Assembly: GCA_015680685.1 (NCBI GenBank)
Contig: MNCI01020785.1
Coordinates: forward strand, 104,611 to 168,610
Length of the DNA stretch: 64,000 bases
Direction: 5' to 3'
From: Gnetum montanum
Taxonomy: Eukaryota; Streptophyta; Gnetopsida; Gnetales; Gnetaceae
Numbering within the stretch: the first letter of the stretch is position 1; every line of letters starts with the position of its first letter. The notes under the pieces are model-generated. The model was not told the DNA's origin. It was given only the letters and a program-made list of their open reading frames with translations, and did not search any database. A program made the position numbers and the translations under genes. Positions 45,812 to 57,700 of this stretch are shown one piece after another.

Positions 45812-46300
45812 CTATGAAATGCCTTTAACACTTTGAGCCTTGATGAGAGCTTGTATGTTTCCTAAGCTTAAGTATTCTAGTCTTTTGTGCCATAACTTAC
45901 TACTGCTTATCTTATAAATAAGAGTTAGATATTGAGATTGCCCATTTACAGAATATAACTTATTTCCTTCTCGAGTAACATAAGCTTTAAAATCCTTTAC
46001 TTTATTCTCTAATATACATTTCTCATTCATGAAAAAAATATTATAACCTTCTCTTAAAAATGATCCTAAGCTTAACAAGTTATAATATAATCTAGCAAAA
46101 AAATAAACATTATCAAATTTAAGAAAATTATTATGAATTTTAACATAGCCAATACCTCTTACCATAGCTTTACCTTTATTACCAAAGCTTACTTTCCCTC
46201 CACTAAAAGGTTTTAGTGTGATAAATTTTGATATATTACTAATCATATCTTGAGAGAATCCACTATTTAAAAACCATATCTATGGGTTGTAAGAGCTCTT
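45812..46300 (-). pseudogene. Protease and pre-integrase segment of copia G
   Basis: The protease active site reads WFLNSGFSQDM near 46260; copia elements have DSG, so the catalytic Asp has become Asn. The rest of the protease follows (ISKFITLKPFSGGKVSFGNKG, YYNLLSLGSFL). The pre-integrase zinc-binding segment has KLWHKRLEYLSLGNIQALIK, with the usual His-Leu-Ser changed to Tyr-Leu-Ser. The open part is 144 codons. Confidence 0.85.
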
Positions 46301-46309
46301 TAAGGCTAG

Positions 46310-48190
46310 CTATATAATGAGAGCTTTTCTATTGATTAGTCTCCAAACTTGTTTTCCTATTTTTCTATTTCTTGAAAAGTTTTTAGGATTATGGGAATAA
46401 CACATATTTTCATAATGAGAAAAGTTAATAGTTCTACAATGTCTTGCTTTAGGTCGTAGCATTCCACAATTAAAACAATATCCTTGGAAGAAATTATTTA
46501 TCATTCTTGGTCCATACCTATCAATTGCAATTCTTTGAGTAGGAAGAATTCACTTACCTATTTGTGAGCTAACAATTTGTAATTTTAGAGGTCATGTTTC
46601 AAAATTTATCTTTTGGATTGATACTTTTATTAAAGATAGTATTTTTGAGGGTCTAGACTCATAGCCAAGATCCCTCATATCATCGCTTGATCATCTATTG
46701 TTGATAAGATCCTTGAGCTATTTTGAGATATAAGTAAACCTGCTGAATAAATAAAATGTAACATCAGTAGCCTTACCTTTTGTATCCTTCTTTAGTAACA
46801 ACACCTTCTCCTTTAGCTTTAAATTTTCTTGTTCAGCTAATTCAAGCTTCATCTTATAACTCTTGATTTTTTGGTTCCTTTATTTTAAAACTTTATTTAA
46901 TTTTTGGTTAACTTTGAACACAATCTCCAATTGCTTAATTAGCCCTTCTATATCAATGTCCTTAGTTTCTTCATATTTAGTTTCAACTGTGTCTAATGAG
47001 TTTGGTACATATTCATCTTCTCTTAAACCTACAATCTTAGCAGTCCTAGAAGTTTCTTACTTATTTAGGTTATTATACATAAGGCTTTGGAAATCCTCAT
47101 TTGAATCATAAAATTCAATCATGGCTGAAAGTAAAAATAAGTCTTGTGTGAAAATATTAATTTATTAATTATTATATTAGAATAATAAAAATGAGCAAAA
47201 GAATTCTCTTCAACATCTTTGATTTTAATACTAATTTCTAAATGCTCTAATTGGTTTTGTATGTCAATTAGTTAAGCTTTTAATTTATCAAACCTATACC
47301 AAGTATTCTTTTTCTTGAACTTGGTCATCTAATTTATTTGATTTTCTTCATATTTCTTCTTCCTTGAACACTCACAAATCATATGACTTATTTCACCATA
47401 ATAATAAAAAGAAAAAGATTTTATTAGTTTCATAATAGCCTTCATGTTTTTAAGCCTTCTAAGCTTTATGGCAAGATTACCAATCTTCTTATTAGAATCA
47501 AAATCTTATGTTGATGGTTCCTCCTTATTTTCCTTTTTTTAGCTTCAAATTTGAAGATAATTTGCTCCTTTTAGCTAGAAATACTGGCTTCTTCTTTTCT
47601 AATTTCAAAGGCAAAAAGAATACTCTAGAGTTTAGCTACTATTAATATCGAGAGACCTTTTGCTACTTTTATGAATGAGACCTTTGCTTCAAGTCTACTA
47701 GGTAAAATAGAAACAAATTTCTAGAAAATTATATCATTAGATTATGCTTCATCAAGCATAGTCATCTCACCAACAACTTTATGTATTTGGCTAAAGAAAT
47801 TATTGATATTTTCATTCTCTTCCATCTTGAAAACATTAAAATGTGCTCTTAAATTTAGTAGCTTAGACTTCTTTACATTATTATCTCCTTCATAAATAGC
47901 TTGAAGATCTTCCCACATATCTTTGACTAATTGAAGGTGCATAATCTTCATACATAATACTCTATAAAGGCCACCAACCAAAGCATTCATAGCTTGAGCA
48001 TCATACATAGCATTGGTAGTTCCTCCACTAACTACCTTCTAGACATCATCACCATGTGCTATAAGAGATGTATTCATCTTGAACTTCCATAGAGGATAAT
48101 TTGAGTTATCAAATTATGGAGCTTTATTAGATGAGAAGTCTTATTTCTATGTCATATCTAGGATAATAAAAGAGTACAACATAGATTATT
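46310..48190 (-). pseudogene. Gag remnant of copia G
   Basis: The UBN2-type Gag core at 47742-48008 reads AQAMNALVGGLYRVLCMKIM, VKDMWEDLQAIYEGDNNVKK, SKLLNLRAHFNVFKM and NNFFSQIHKVVGEMTML. A zinc knuckle near 47.38-47.43 kb is decayed (YGEISHMICEC, two Cys lost). A Leu/Glu/Lys heptad stretch at about 46790-47000 looks like a coiled coil (KMKLELAEQENLKLKEKVLL). A second Cys cluster, CFNCGMLRPKARHC, lies at 46430-46475 with Pro in place of the knuckle His. The start codon region near 48.1-48.2 kb is not clear. Confidence 0.83.
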
Positions 48191-48205
48191 AAGTTAAGAT
48201 GTGTT

Positions 48206-48224
48206 GACTAAGCTCTAATACCAA
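48206..48224 (-). promoter_or_regulatory. Primer-binding site of copia G (tRNA-iMet type)
   Basis: Minus strand TTGGTATTAGAGCTTAGTC, one base after the LTR end. It matches the standard plant copia site TGGTATCAGAGC with one transition. Confidence 0.88.
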
Positions 48225-48225
48225 C

Positions 48226-50167
48226 TGTTGTTTCCTAGACAAAGCTAGAGGCATTGAGGAGGTGGGGATGAATTAGAGCCTCAAAAATAAATTGAATTAA
48301 ATACGGACTATCAAAAATATTAGTAGAAAGCCCCATAGAAACTAAACACTAAAAATATAATAGCTTATGTAGAAAAGAGCAAATAGACACTGAGCTTTTA
48401 AGATGGTTTAGTTGCTAGAATGGTTGGCCGACCTTCATCATAAAAATATCCCCAAATCCTATGGGATAGAGTAATCTATTAATCAAAGAAAATTATAGGG
48501 ATTCTTTTACAATCCTAGACTAAGCAAAATGACTAGGCATGAAGTCATAAAAATTTTCTTTAATAGAATAGAGAAGGAAAAATACTCTGCCTTGTCTCAA
48601 CAGAGAGACTTAAGAGTTACCAAGCTTTTTGAGATAAAGAAAACTAAGCTTTTATAGAAATTAAATAGAGAGAGATATTGAGGAGAAGCACATAAGAAGA
48701 AATTTTAGTTCAAGCACAAGGCCAAAATCATAATTACAAAATCTGAGCTATAGAGCTTCAATTTATAGCCATAATTCTTTCTAGCTATTTTTAGATTCGT
48801 TCTTCAAGCCATTACTAATATGCTATAGAAGCGTGAGAAGTAATAATTTGTAATTATGACCAATCCATTGGAAGATATCCTAAAGAAGATTAAGTTATAT
48901 CCATTATATCATAGCTCCCATTCCTACATTTGGTATGAGATTTAGGTGAACATTAAAATCTTAGTAGAGAAGGAAGAAATCTATTATTTCTTTTTTGGTG
49001 CTAACGGTTCCTTCACTTTCCATGATAATAACAAGATCTACTTATATTGGAGATAACGACACTTTAAGCTTCAACTAATAATTTTCTCTTTTCATTAATG
49101 AGGTTTAACTTGCTTCCATAGTAGTATAGACTCTAGCTTTTCATTTAATAGCTCTTTTCAATATAAGTTTATAACGTCCCTTTTATTTTTGCTAATGTGG
49201 CATCATTTTTTCAGTGTAGCTTACATAGAATTAAAATCTGGTTCTAAATTGGTTCTAGCTTTAAGAGAGCTATTAAATCCAACTTATATTCTTTTCTATA
49301 AGCTTTTCTTTTTCTTAGGCTAACATGGAAATGAGATCTTTAAAGAAAATATAAAGTTTTTTATTCTCTTAGCTTTTCTATTTTTTAAAAGTAAGCTTTT
49401 ATATGTGTGTGGTAAAAGGAGTTGAAGTAGTAAAACTAGTTCTAAAGATTGGTTCTAAGAGCTAATATGGAAGGTCACCCAATAGAACTGAAAATTGGTT
49501 TTGAAGGTTTTTTGAAAAGATACGAGCTTTTCATGTGAGCTTGCATGTGTGAAATTTTTTTTGACATGGTAGAACTATTTTTAACATGCTTTCATAGAAA
49601 TGATAACTAGTTCTAAAACTGATTCTAAAGAAGAGCTTATTTCTAAAGTTGATATAGTAGAGCTAATTAAATGAATCCTTTGTAGAACCAAAAAGAGTTC
49701 TACAAGCTAGTTATATTTTAGTGCTTTTTTTTGGACTAACATAAAAGAGCTATTTCTTGTCCCTTTATAGAACCAAAATATTCTTTTATATGTTGGTTTT
49801 ACAAGTTGAGCTAGATTACAAATTCTTTTACACACATGCTCTAAAAATTGTTTAAGCTCGACCGTACTAATTCTTATTAATAAAAAAAGGGAGCTAATGT
49901 GGTAGAAAAAAATTAAGCTATCTTTGTAGAGTGAAAATGAATAGCTGAGCTAGTTTAAAGAATAGTCTAAGCACACATGATGCTGAGCTGGTAGAGTTCT
50001 TCTAGGTAAGCTAAGTATAACCAAAAAATGGTTTTACAAACTAGTTATATGTGCTGATGTGGCAAACAAACACTTCCCTCTAAAAGATAAGATAAAAGCT
50101 GAAATCCATGTGAAACGAAAGATCCACTGTAAATCCAAACTTGTGACCAAGTTTAGAACACACAACA
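48226..50167 (-). repeat. 5' LTR of copia G
   Basis: A 1942-bp LTR, TGTTGTGTGTTC to CTAGGAAACAACA on the minus strand. TATA box GGCTATAAAT at 48761-48770. The U3 half (49.1-50.1 kb) consists of GTAGAACC-type hairpin repeats also found at 29.1-31.4 kb. The empty target site of F2 is visible near 49716. Followed by the target duplication CTTAC. Confidence 0.87.
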
Positions 50168-50172
50168 CTTAC

Positions 50173-50698
50173 TAATAAAGCTTTAACTTAGTAATCTATG
50201 ATTAACTATTTAGGCTAATGCTAATCTTATTTTGAGCTAGAAAAAATTATTTTAGCTTCATGAATCAATCTCTATTAATCCTAAATCTATCTAATAACCT
50301 TTTACATGAAGAAATGATTTTTTAGATCACATAATGTTCTTGTAAGCTCACTTCTTAAAATTGATTAATAACGATGTAAAAATTTTGTTTGATTTTGATG
50401 GCTTTAGCAATTTTAATTGGAGAAGCTATTCAATCCTCCTTCTAAGTTTTCAATCCACACATATCATTGTTGTTACATTTGATTTCATATCTTCATTATA
50501 TCATACATAGCTTGCATTGTTTTGCAAGATGTTTCAAATCATGCTACATTCATCATCAATTGCAACTAATTAATCATGGATTAGAGAGAGAATAAATAAC
50601 ATTATAATTAATATATAGCTGAGATGTAGCAAGTAACAGTTAATGGTAGGAAAAATAGGCTAGTTTAGAGAAAAAGAAAAAAATGAAAAAATAAAGTC
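50173..50698. other. Spacer right of copia G
   Basis: AT-rich; no gene or element recognised. No RT motif is seen here that would complete the Penelope-like fragment to the right. Confidence 0.55.
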
Positions 50699-50700
50699 TT

Positions 50701-50865
50701 GATTACAAAGATGTTTACCAACTAGAATGCTTTTGTGGAAAATTATACATTGGAGAAAGTGGAAGAAGCATTCTTACTAGACTAAAAGAACATGTAGGAG
50801 ACATAAAACACAAGAGGATTGAGAAATCCTCATTGGTAAAACATGTTAACAATTACTTAATAAAT
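50701..50865 (+). pseudogene. Penelope-like element GIY-YIG endonuclease fragment
   Basis: An uninterrupted 55-codon frame, DYKDVYQLECFCGKLYIGES then GRSILTRLKEHVGDIKHKR then IEKSSLVKHV. This is the GIY-YIG endonuclease at the C-terminus of Penelope-like retroelements. The second half of the name motif, YIG, is intact; the first reads DVY where the consensus is GVY/GIY. The Cys-x-Cys between the two, the RLKEH helix with the catalytic Arg, and EKSSLVKH all fit. It is too short to be a full gene and is cut on the right by an LTR at 50866. Upstream RT is missing. Such elements in land plants are known mainly from conifers. Confidence 0.82.
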
Positions 50866-51729
50866 TGATGAGTAGCTGGGTATTCCAACACTCAGCCATA
50901 CAAGTCACAAGTGTTCATACGTGACTAGATCATAATTCATGAATAGACAATGTAAGTATACTAGCAATATGATGTTGAGTTCATGATCGTTGTCTTCCCA
51001 CATAGAGTTAGTGAAGTGCAAATCATATGGTTTAACTATTAGTGAGGTATACGATAAACGAATATTGAGTGGTTCTTATTAAGGTCAAGTGTAAACATGG
51101 TGAAAATGATTATAATTTCTATTTCTAAGTACAATAGAAATGTAAAAATATTATATCCTACAACGATAAGTATCTGCTCTTGGTTTTTTGTACACGTCCT
51201 AGGTTGATGTAATTGTTATTGGGATTACTCAGTAACATTACTACTAAGAAAATTAAGCAAATTCACTAATGGGCTGCCAAATAATTACACTTTATGCTTG
51301 AAACCAGTTGTACTTATTTCATCTTAGTAATAGACATTGAAATAGTAAATGACTTAGTAAATGTAAATGACTAAATAAAAATAAGCATCATGGAAAAGTA
51401 AAACTATGATAAGTGATATGCTCCAATGATGAATAACAATCTTGATCTTTATTATCATTCATGAGTTGTGTCTAGGAATAATTCACTCAAATAAAGATTT
51501 CATAGAATTGTAATTCATCACAATGTAGGCATTCACTCTAAATTGATCTTTATGAACACAAATTGCAAGAAATTCACTAAGCATTGTCAAAATATTCTTA
51601 CTTAAATGTGATGGTGTGTTGGTATTTATAGGCATGATCATGGCCCACTAAATTGTATCTATGATGATGTATGCAAAGCTACAATATTATAACTATGATA
51701 TCGTAGACTCACATAATTTACATTTTACA
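50866..51729 (-). repeat. 3' LTR of Athila-like element I
   Basis: 864 bp, TGTAAAATG to CTACTCATCA on the minus strand, close to the LTR of B along its length. The purine stretch CATGGGGATAT lies just upstream on the minus strand (51730-51741), a likely polypurine tract, so this is a 3' LTR and not a solo LTR. TATA box at 51623-51632. It interrupts the Penelope-like frame. Confidence 0.82.
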
Positions 51730-54700
51730 ATATCCCCATGACTAATTGAAAACTCATCCTTGAGTTAAAACAAAAAAGAGAATAGAGTTTCTTACAAACT
51801 TGTGGGGTTATATAGAATTTGACATTATGACTCATATATAAATGATTGACTCTACTATGAGTGGTATGAAAAAATTATCATGCAACAAAGATTAATACAT
51901 ATGACAATAAAAAAACAAAATAAACCTAATCTCAATGTAATTATCTTAATGTTCCAGGTGATGGTGGCTTCTCCATTAGCTTCTTTTCCTTGTCATTAGG
52001 CTTTTGAAATTGATATCTATTCAATAGTTCCTTGAGTTTTTCCTTTTTTGATTTAGGATCATGTACTATTAAGGAAAATTCAGCAATATTAGCTAGAGTT
52101 AATCCTTTCCAAGAACATGACAGTTGAGGGAACATTTTTATTTGCAAACTACATTCTTTCTTCTTTAAAGGCTCTAATAACTTTTCTTAATTCCTACTAG
52201 TATGTCATTCTCCTCTCTAGGTTTGCTGCTACATCTTTATGATCTTGGTAGCTAGCCTTGACTACTTGTAGCTTAGAGTTTACTATGTGTAATTTTTTAT
52301 TATGAAACTTTCATGTCTGTAAAATGTTTTTATACATTGAGTAGACTATAGTCACCTGCTACTCCAGTTTTATTCTAGGACTACCTATTGTCAACATGGC
52401 CAAGTTAGCATATATGAGATTTACTAACCCAATGTATTTGATTAAAACTTTAATCTATAGTTCTTTATTCTTTACTTTGGCTTGATGGAACTGGACAAGG
52501 ATGTCCTAGATGGGATGCCAATTAGTTTTTTGTGTTGTTATGAAGTTGTTTCTAGCTTTGGCTAGTTGTATCTCCTTTTCATTGATTTACTTATACATGC
52601 CCACTTGGTTTCTAAAGTGCTTTTTTAGTCATTCATGCTTGTTGGCTTCATTTTGCCATGCGTTAATCTCAATTGCTAATTTCTATTGCATAGTGCAAAC
52701 TTATTTCATTGATAGGATTCTACTTTAATGGGCCAACTATCTAATGCCAAGGTTGAATATAAGAAATTATTCTCTTAACTAATGAATGTTCTTTTCTAGA
52801 TATTCTTCTACTTTTCAATGTTTGTCAACCTCATGTTATCAACAAAAATCTTCTTATTTTCTTCTTTTAATGCAGTAATGGCTTTAGCATGGGCAAAGTT
52901 TTGGACATCAACTATTGAAGCATTTCATACTACCTTCTCCTTTTCCATTTCCATTTAAGTGTATTTGACCATTATTTGGCCAATCTATTCATTTCTAAAC
53001 TATTTTAATTGGTCAGGTACAATGTGTCATGCAAAGTCTTGTCTTTTTGCACTTAGTATGGCCAATTCCTCCTGTTATCTTTGCACTTCACTTTCAACAT
53101 GTTGGATGTTGGTTTCTACCATGACCAATTTCATTTTGTTGAATTTAATTCTAGCTAAACTACAATTATATCACTGGGAATATTAAAGAGGTTTTTCATG
53201 ACTTGTCCTATCTACAACGGTCTTTCCAATACATCTTTGTGCTCTATGGGGACCATTAATGTTCCATATATCATTTCCACATCTTTGGTTCTAGTAATAT
53301 CAACTAATGGTACAATGGAAACATTAAAGAATTATTTGATGTATTTTGTTATGACCTCTGCTACTCCTACTGTATCTTGATGTTGCATCATCACTACTAT
53401 GGCTTCTTCTTCAATTCCTAACATTACTTGAAAGGATGTAGTAGTTCCTAAGATTTTTTTATGTCCAATCATCATCTTCTCCTACCTATAAAGAAACTTG
53501 ACTACTTTAAGGTCCTATGGATATGGTAGGCCTATTGAAATTATCTCTTACTTGGTACATTCTTGAGACTTCCTTGCTTTCCCAACTAATTGTTTTAGCT
53601 ATTTGCTGTAAGTGGATCATTAAGGGTATATAGTTAGGTTGTACTAATGAAGAACTGTGTCCTAATCTATTTGTAGCTTGAGTTGATCCACTGGGTTTTA
53701 CTTATTCAATTCCTATGACTAGAATATTTGTCATTGATGTAGATCTTGTTGTAGCCTTAGTGCTTACTAGTTTTTCAACTTCGTCCTTTTATGATGGCAC
53801 TCGCTTGGAAATTTCAACATAGGAAGCATTTTGAGCTTCATGAAGGATATCATTTGTATAGCTAAAAATGGTAGCTTGTCAGCATAATCTTTTGATAAGA
53901 CAAAAGAATGGAAGAGTAGTTTTTCCTATCTTCTTCTTCTTGAATCTCCTATGTATATCTAAAAACAACATATGGGCAATGTTGGCTTGGAATTTTCCTA
54001 TCAAGATGGCACTTCCTCTAGTGGCATAGGTGGAAATTCTATTAAGCCTTTTTTTTGGAAACATATTGTATGTTTGAATCTTGAAATAGATCTTTCAATA
54101 GTGGACAATCCATTATATTACTTCTTGATAGTTTCAAAGGCCCTTTATAGCCATAAGTTTCATACAACCATGTGGAATCTTGTAGATATTTGAGCTATAT
54201 TAGCTCTAGCATTTGTTATATTGAGTGGCTTTGTTATTGCCTCTACTGGATATGATTGTAACTCCCTCAATTTTAATGGTAGCATCATCTTGTTTATTCT
54301 TCCAAAACTGATAAACTTCTTCTAAATTCCATTCACCATTGCTTTAAATGGTGGATCACAAAGGAGATGTCGATAGTTATTCACAAAATTTAGCAAGTGA
54401 AAACTCCATAAATGATCTAAAATTTAACTCCACTATGACAATGGACATGATGGACTTCTTTTGAATTACTTGTAGACACTCATTGGAGAGTGTGAGATGT
54501 TGTCCCTATTCTGGAGTAGGTGATGCATCAACTTTTGCTTGTGAAGATTATCCTATTACAGGTGTGGGCTGATGGATGTTGTAAGAATGAGCCTTTTGGT
54601 CCACAGTAGAAGTTTATTCTCTATCTCTTCCTCTATGTCTCTTCTCTCTAGGTTAAGATGATCCTTCTGCTTCAGGTCTCTTGGGTAACTCTACAATCAT

Positions 54701-54805
54701 AAGGAATTTTAAGATTTCTCAAATTTTTTGAAAAATTTCCATAATGGTTCATATCCTTTCATCAAATTTTGGATTTCAATTGAATCATTATTCATTAGTG
54801 ATGAA
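51730..54805 (-). pseudogene. Long accessory-position frame of element I (H)
   Basis: A heavily broken minus-strand coding region, perhaps 900 codons, ending just before the 3' LTR. From right: GEWNLEEVYQFWKNKQDDAT and KIEGVTIISSRGNNK near 54.25-54.35 kb; RISTYATRGSAILIGKFQAN and KKKKIGKTTLPFF at 53.88-54.06 kb; a Gln/Glu-rich coiled-coil-like stretch (VESEVQRQQEELAILSAKRQ) near 53.08 kb; a second one near 52.8-52.9 kb; and a Lys-rich end KEKLKELLNRYQFQK and KEKKLMEKPPSPGTLR at 51941-52050. The first parts are repeated at 8120-8337 and 16722-17470. This is where Athila elements carry an env-like ORF, but I see no signal peptide or membrane anchor. Product unknown. C is inserted at 54806. Confidence 0.62.
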
Positions 54806-55730
54806 TGTTAAAGAGTCACATTGACGAGCCCCCATCGATGAGGCCATGTTTACGTGGTATGCCTCATCGACACAGCCATGTCAACATAGCGTTTGCTACA
54901 TTCATGGGGCCCCATTGACATAGAACTAGGGAAAAAACTATACATACGAGCTCACCAGCCATATTTATGGCATAGGATTCTTCTCATAGTTGCAAACCTC
55001 TTGCAATTTTTTTATTTGAGAGTTAAAAAATATTTTTCTAAGTACTTGTAGTAGGAGTTAGAAAGTGTATAGATCTTTATTCGAGCACTATTGTACTTGA
55101 ACACACCAGTGTGAATGGAAATAAAGACAATATTCTTAATCAAACTTTGTAGTACTTGGATTAGAACAATGATTTATTTATGCATTCATTGTTTTCATTA
55201 ATTAAGACATTAATTAAGCTAAATTAGGTTTTGATCGATTGATCAATTAATTGAGCTAAATAGATTAAGCACATAAGTACAACCACTTCAAGTGTAAACA
55301 TGTATTTGCTTGGTAACCCTAGCAGCATTATTATTTGGTTTACCTAGTAGCATAGCACTTGGTAATCCCAATAGTGGGTACATGATTTAGGACATGTACA
55401 AGAAGTGGGACCGGATGCTTATGTTAAAACTAGTTAGAAATTAGTTAATTAATTAGATCTTAGTAGTATTAAATCATCTTATCTTTATATTTTAGCACCA
55501 CAAACCCTAAAAAACATAAAATCATAAAAATCATATACCTTGATTATAGTTAACCATACCATGTATATAACAAGTGTAATTGGGAAGACAATAAATGACC
55601 TTAAGGCAAGGTTCACTGCCTAGACGACTAGTGTATTGGAGAACATAGAGTCCTTGGAATTTGACTAGATCACATGTGAATGCTTTATGATTCATATCAT
55701 TGAGCATAGGGGTACCTTTGTTGCTCATCA
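54806..55730 (+). repeat. 5' LTR of element C
   Basis: 925 bp, TGTTAAAGAGTC to TTGCTCATCA. The right half matches the LTR of A in reverse (GGTAACCCTAGTAG, TAGGGGTACC). The U3 holds repeats with CATCGATGAGGCCATG and GCCTCATCGACACAGCCATG. The left end is placed where similarity to the H region stops. Confidence 0.7.
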
Positions 55731-55751
55731 TTGGAATTGTTGCTAGGGATT
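55731..55751 (+). promoter_or_regulatory. Primer-binding site of C (tRNA-Asp type)
   Basis: TTGGAATTGTTGCTAGGGAT directly after the LTR end; the decayed form of TGGCGCCGTTGCCGGGGA. Confidence 0.7.
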
Positions 55752-55907
55752 TTTTTTTGTTTGAAACATGTATTATCTAGGTTTAGTGAATATCATTAAT
55801 ATTGTTGTATGAACCTCAAGTTCCATATCATTCCCGCTATATATAGAATTATAAAAAGCACAGTAACTTTTTATTTTATATTGCAAAATTCCTTCTTCTT
55901 TTTGTAG

Positions 55908-57700
55908 GAATGAGGATGTGAAACTACCTATTTCTCAAGAATGTAGGGTGGTATATACTCATCCTAATGATTATGTACCTCACTTCACTTTCATATTACA
56001 TCAAGATGAATAGATGTGGTAGTGAGACATGAAGAGCAACATTATATTGCCTCCTGATCAATCTGTGCCTGAGATGCTAATTCAAACTCTTAAAACATTG
56101 GGTATATTAGATATTTAGGAGGAATACGTTGTGCATGGCTTTGACACTAGAGACTATCATCCCATGGAAATACAACACAAGTGAGATCGACACTAGGAGA
56201 AGTAATGTGAACTTGTAAAGGGGAAACATTTCTCTAGTCCCTTGTTCTTGCTAAACCAAACTAATACTGAGGATCCTCACTTTGGGAGTTCTCAACATGG
56301 AGATTCTCCACCTCTCATTAGTGTTGATGAGGGTGTGGCACTGAGCCTACAATCAACTATTCAGAAACTAGGTTTAGAGAAAAATGATCATCAAGGAAAG
56401 AATTCAAGTAAGCATTACAAAGACAAGGAATCTAAGAATAGTGGTCATGACAAGAAAGGTAGTGGCAAATACCACAATGGTGGTGGAGGTCCATCTTCTT
56501 CATCCAATTTTGAACATTCCCCATCATCTTCTAGTTCTAATAAAATCCATTGAAGGAACAATCATGATGAAGGTGACTAGCGAAATAATAATGATCATAG
56601 GGATCACCAAGAAAGAAGGGGTGGTAGAAATCATCATAGGCATCATCAGTACAATAATGATGATGAACCTCTATTAGCCACTCAAAGTATGCTCAACATT
56701 GCAGAGGCAGTTAAGATTCCAACCAAGCATGTGAAAGATAGCTGGATCAAGTGCTTAGACATGAATAATATCCCACAATATAAGGGGGATATAACTTTGA
56801 TCCGTAGAAAAATCTACAAGCTTTTCACGATGCTTGCACTTTACAAAACATTGAAAATGATTGGAAAAAACTAAAGCTTTTCCCTTGGACACTTATCAAG
56901 AAGGTAGAAGGTTGGTATTGATCCTTGGAACCAGAATCCATTTGCAGATGGAGTACCATGCTAGAGCTATTCAATGATAAGTATCAAACATACTCCAGAG
57001 TGTCTAATATGAGAAGGCAAATCTAGGGCTGGAAATAGAGAACACATGAACCCTTGGATGCCACCATGGATAGATACTATTCTCTATTACATTGATGCAT
57101 TGGCCATGGTTATTCTCAGAGGGAATAACTTCACCATATCATAGATGGGATCAGAGCTGAAACCAAAAGAACTCTTGGGGTTTATGCCTAAGGAAGATTA
57201 TCTGAACTAAGAGCTCATTAGATCCAAAGGTTGATAGAGTATGTAGCAAAAGAAGAAGGTGAATTGTGAAAAATAAAAAGTATAGAAGAGTATAATAGGA
57301 ATCCTTCCATCAGAAAAAGAGAGGTCTGATGTTATGAGGATGAGGATGCACCACTTGATCAAGTGATAAATAGAAAAACCTTACTTATTTAAAAATCTAT
57401 TTATGATATTTTGGCTAAGGTTGAAAAATTATGGGACTCTTTGGATGAAAAATTCCAAATTGTTATGAAAATCGCTAAAGAATCCAAAGAGAAGAATAGT
57501 GATCATGATCGCAAAAGACAAAAAGAAGCTTAGCATGCTTATCAACAAGGTAAGGGCAAGGTAGTTGTAATAAAAGAAGTTATGGAAATTGACTATGATG
57601 ATGATACTAGTTGTGACATCTATTAATATGAACATCCTAAGGGATGTTGCCCTATGATGTCATACTTACAAGAGTTTGGGATGTATGCACTGAATTCTTG
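55908..57700 (+). pseudogene. Gag remnant of element C
   Basis: N-terminal part: VVYTHPNDYVPHFTFILHQD and LPPDQSVPEMLIQTLKTLG (homologous to IHPDEYIPEFTFILH in A). A Ser/His/Lys/Asn-rich spacer lies at 56.3-56.6 kb, open over about 100 codons. Then the Gag core: KIPTKHVKDSWIKCLDMNNI, LELFNDKYQTYSRVSNM, then GWK and HEPLDATMDRYYSL at 56.95-57.1 kb, with TAG where A has CAG (IQGWKQ). A zinc-knuckle remnant CDIY, YEHPKGCC lies near 57.63 kb. No credible start codon: the first conserved residues follow CTTCTTTTTGTAG, which could be a splice acceptor or decay. Confidence 0.82.

Larger units (their letters stand above)
31447..50172 (-). mobile_element. Ty1/copia retrotransposon G, complete but split
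   Basis: Both ends carry the same 5-bp target duplication, CTTAC (31447-31451 and 50168-50172). 5' LTR 48226-50167, tRNA-iMet primer site, Gag, protease, integrase, RT, RNase H, then a 3' LTR in pieces (31452-32992 and 41338-41800). Integrase before RT makes it copia. The 3' LTR is interrupted by the E/F block (32993-41337). Without that block the element would be about 10.4 kb. All frames carry stops. Confidence 0.87.

Noticed and set aside
48206-48224. tRNA-like sequence
   Set aside because: Matches only the tRNA-iMet 3' complement at the expected primer-site position. No cloverleaf. No tRNA or rRNA gene was found in the window.
55860-55912. Splice acceptor before Gag of C (CTTCTTTTTGTAG)
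   Set aside because: Looks good by eye, but no donor was found and A has an ordinary ATG start without it. Not enough to call an intron.
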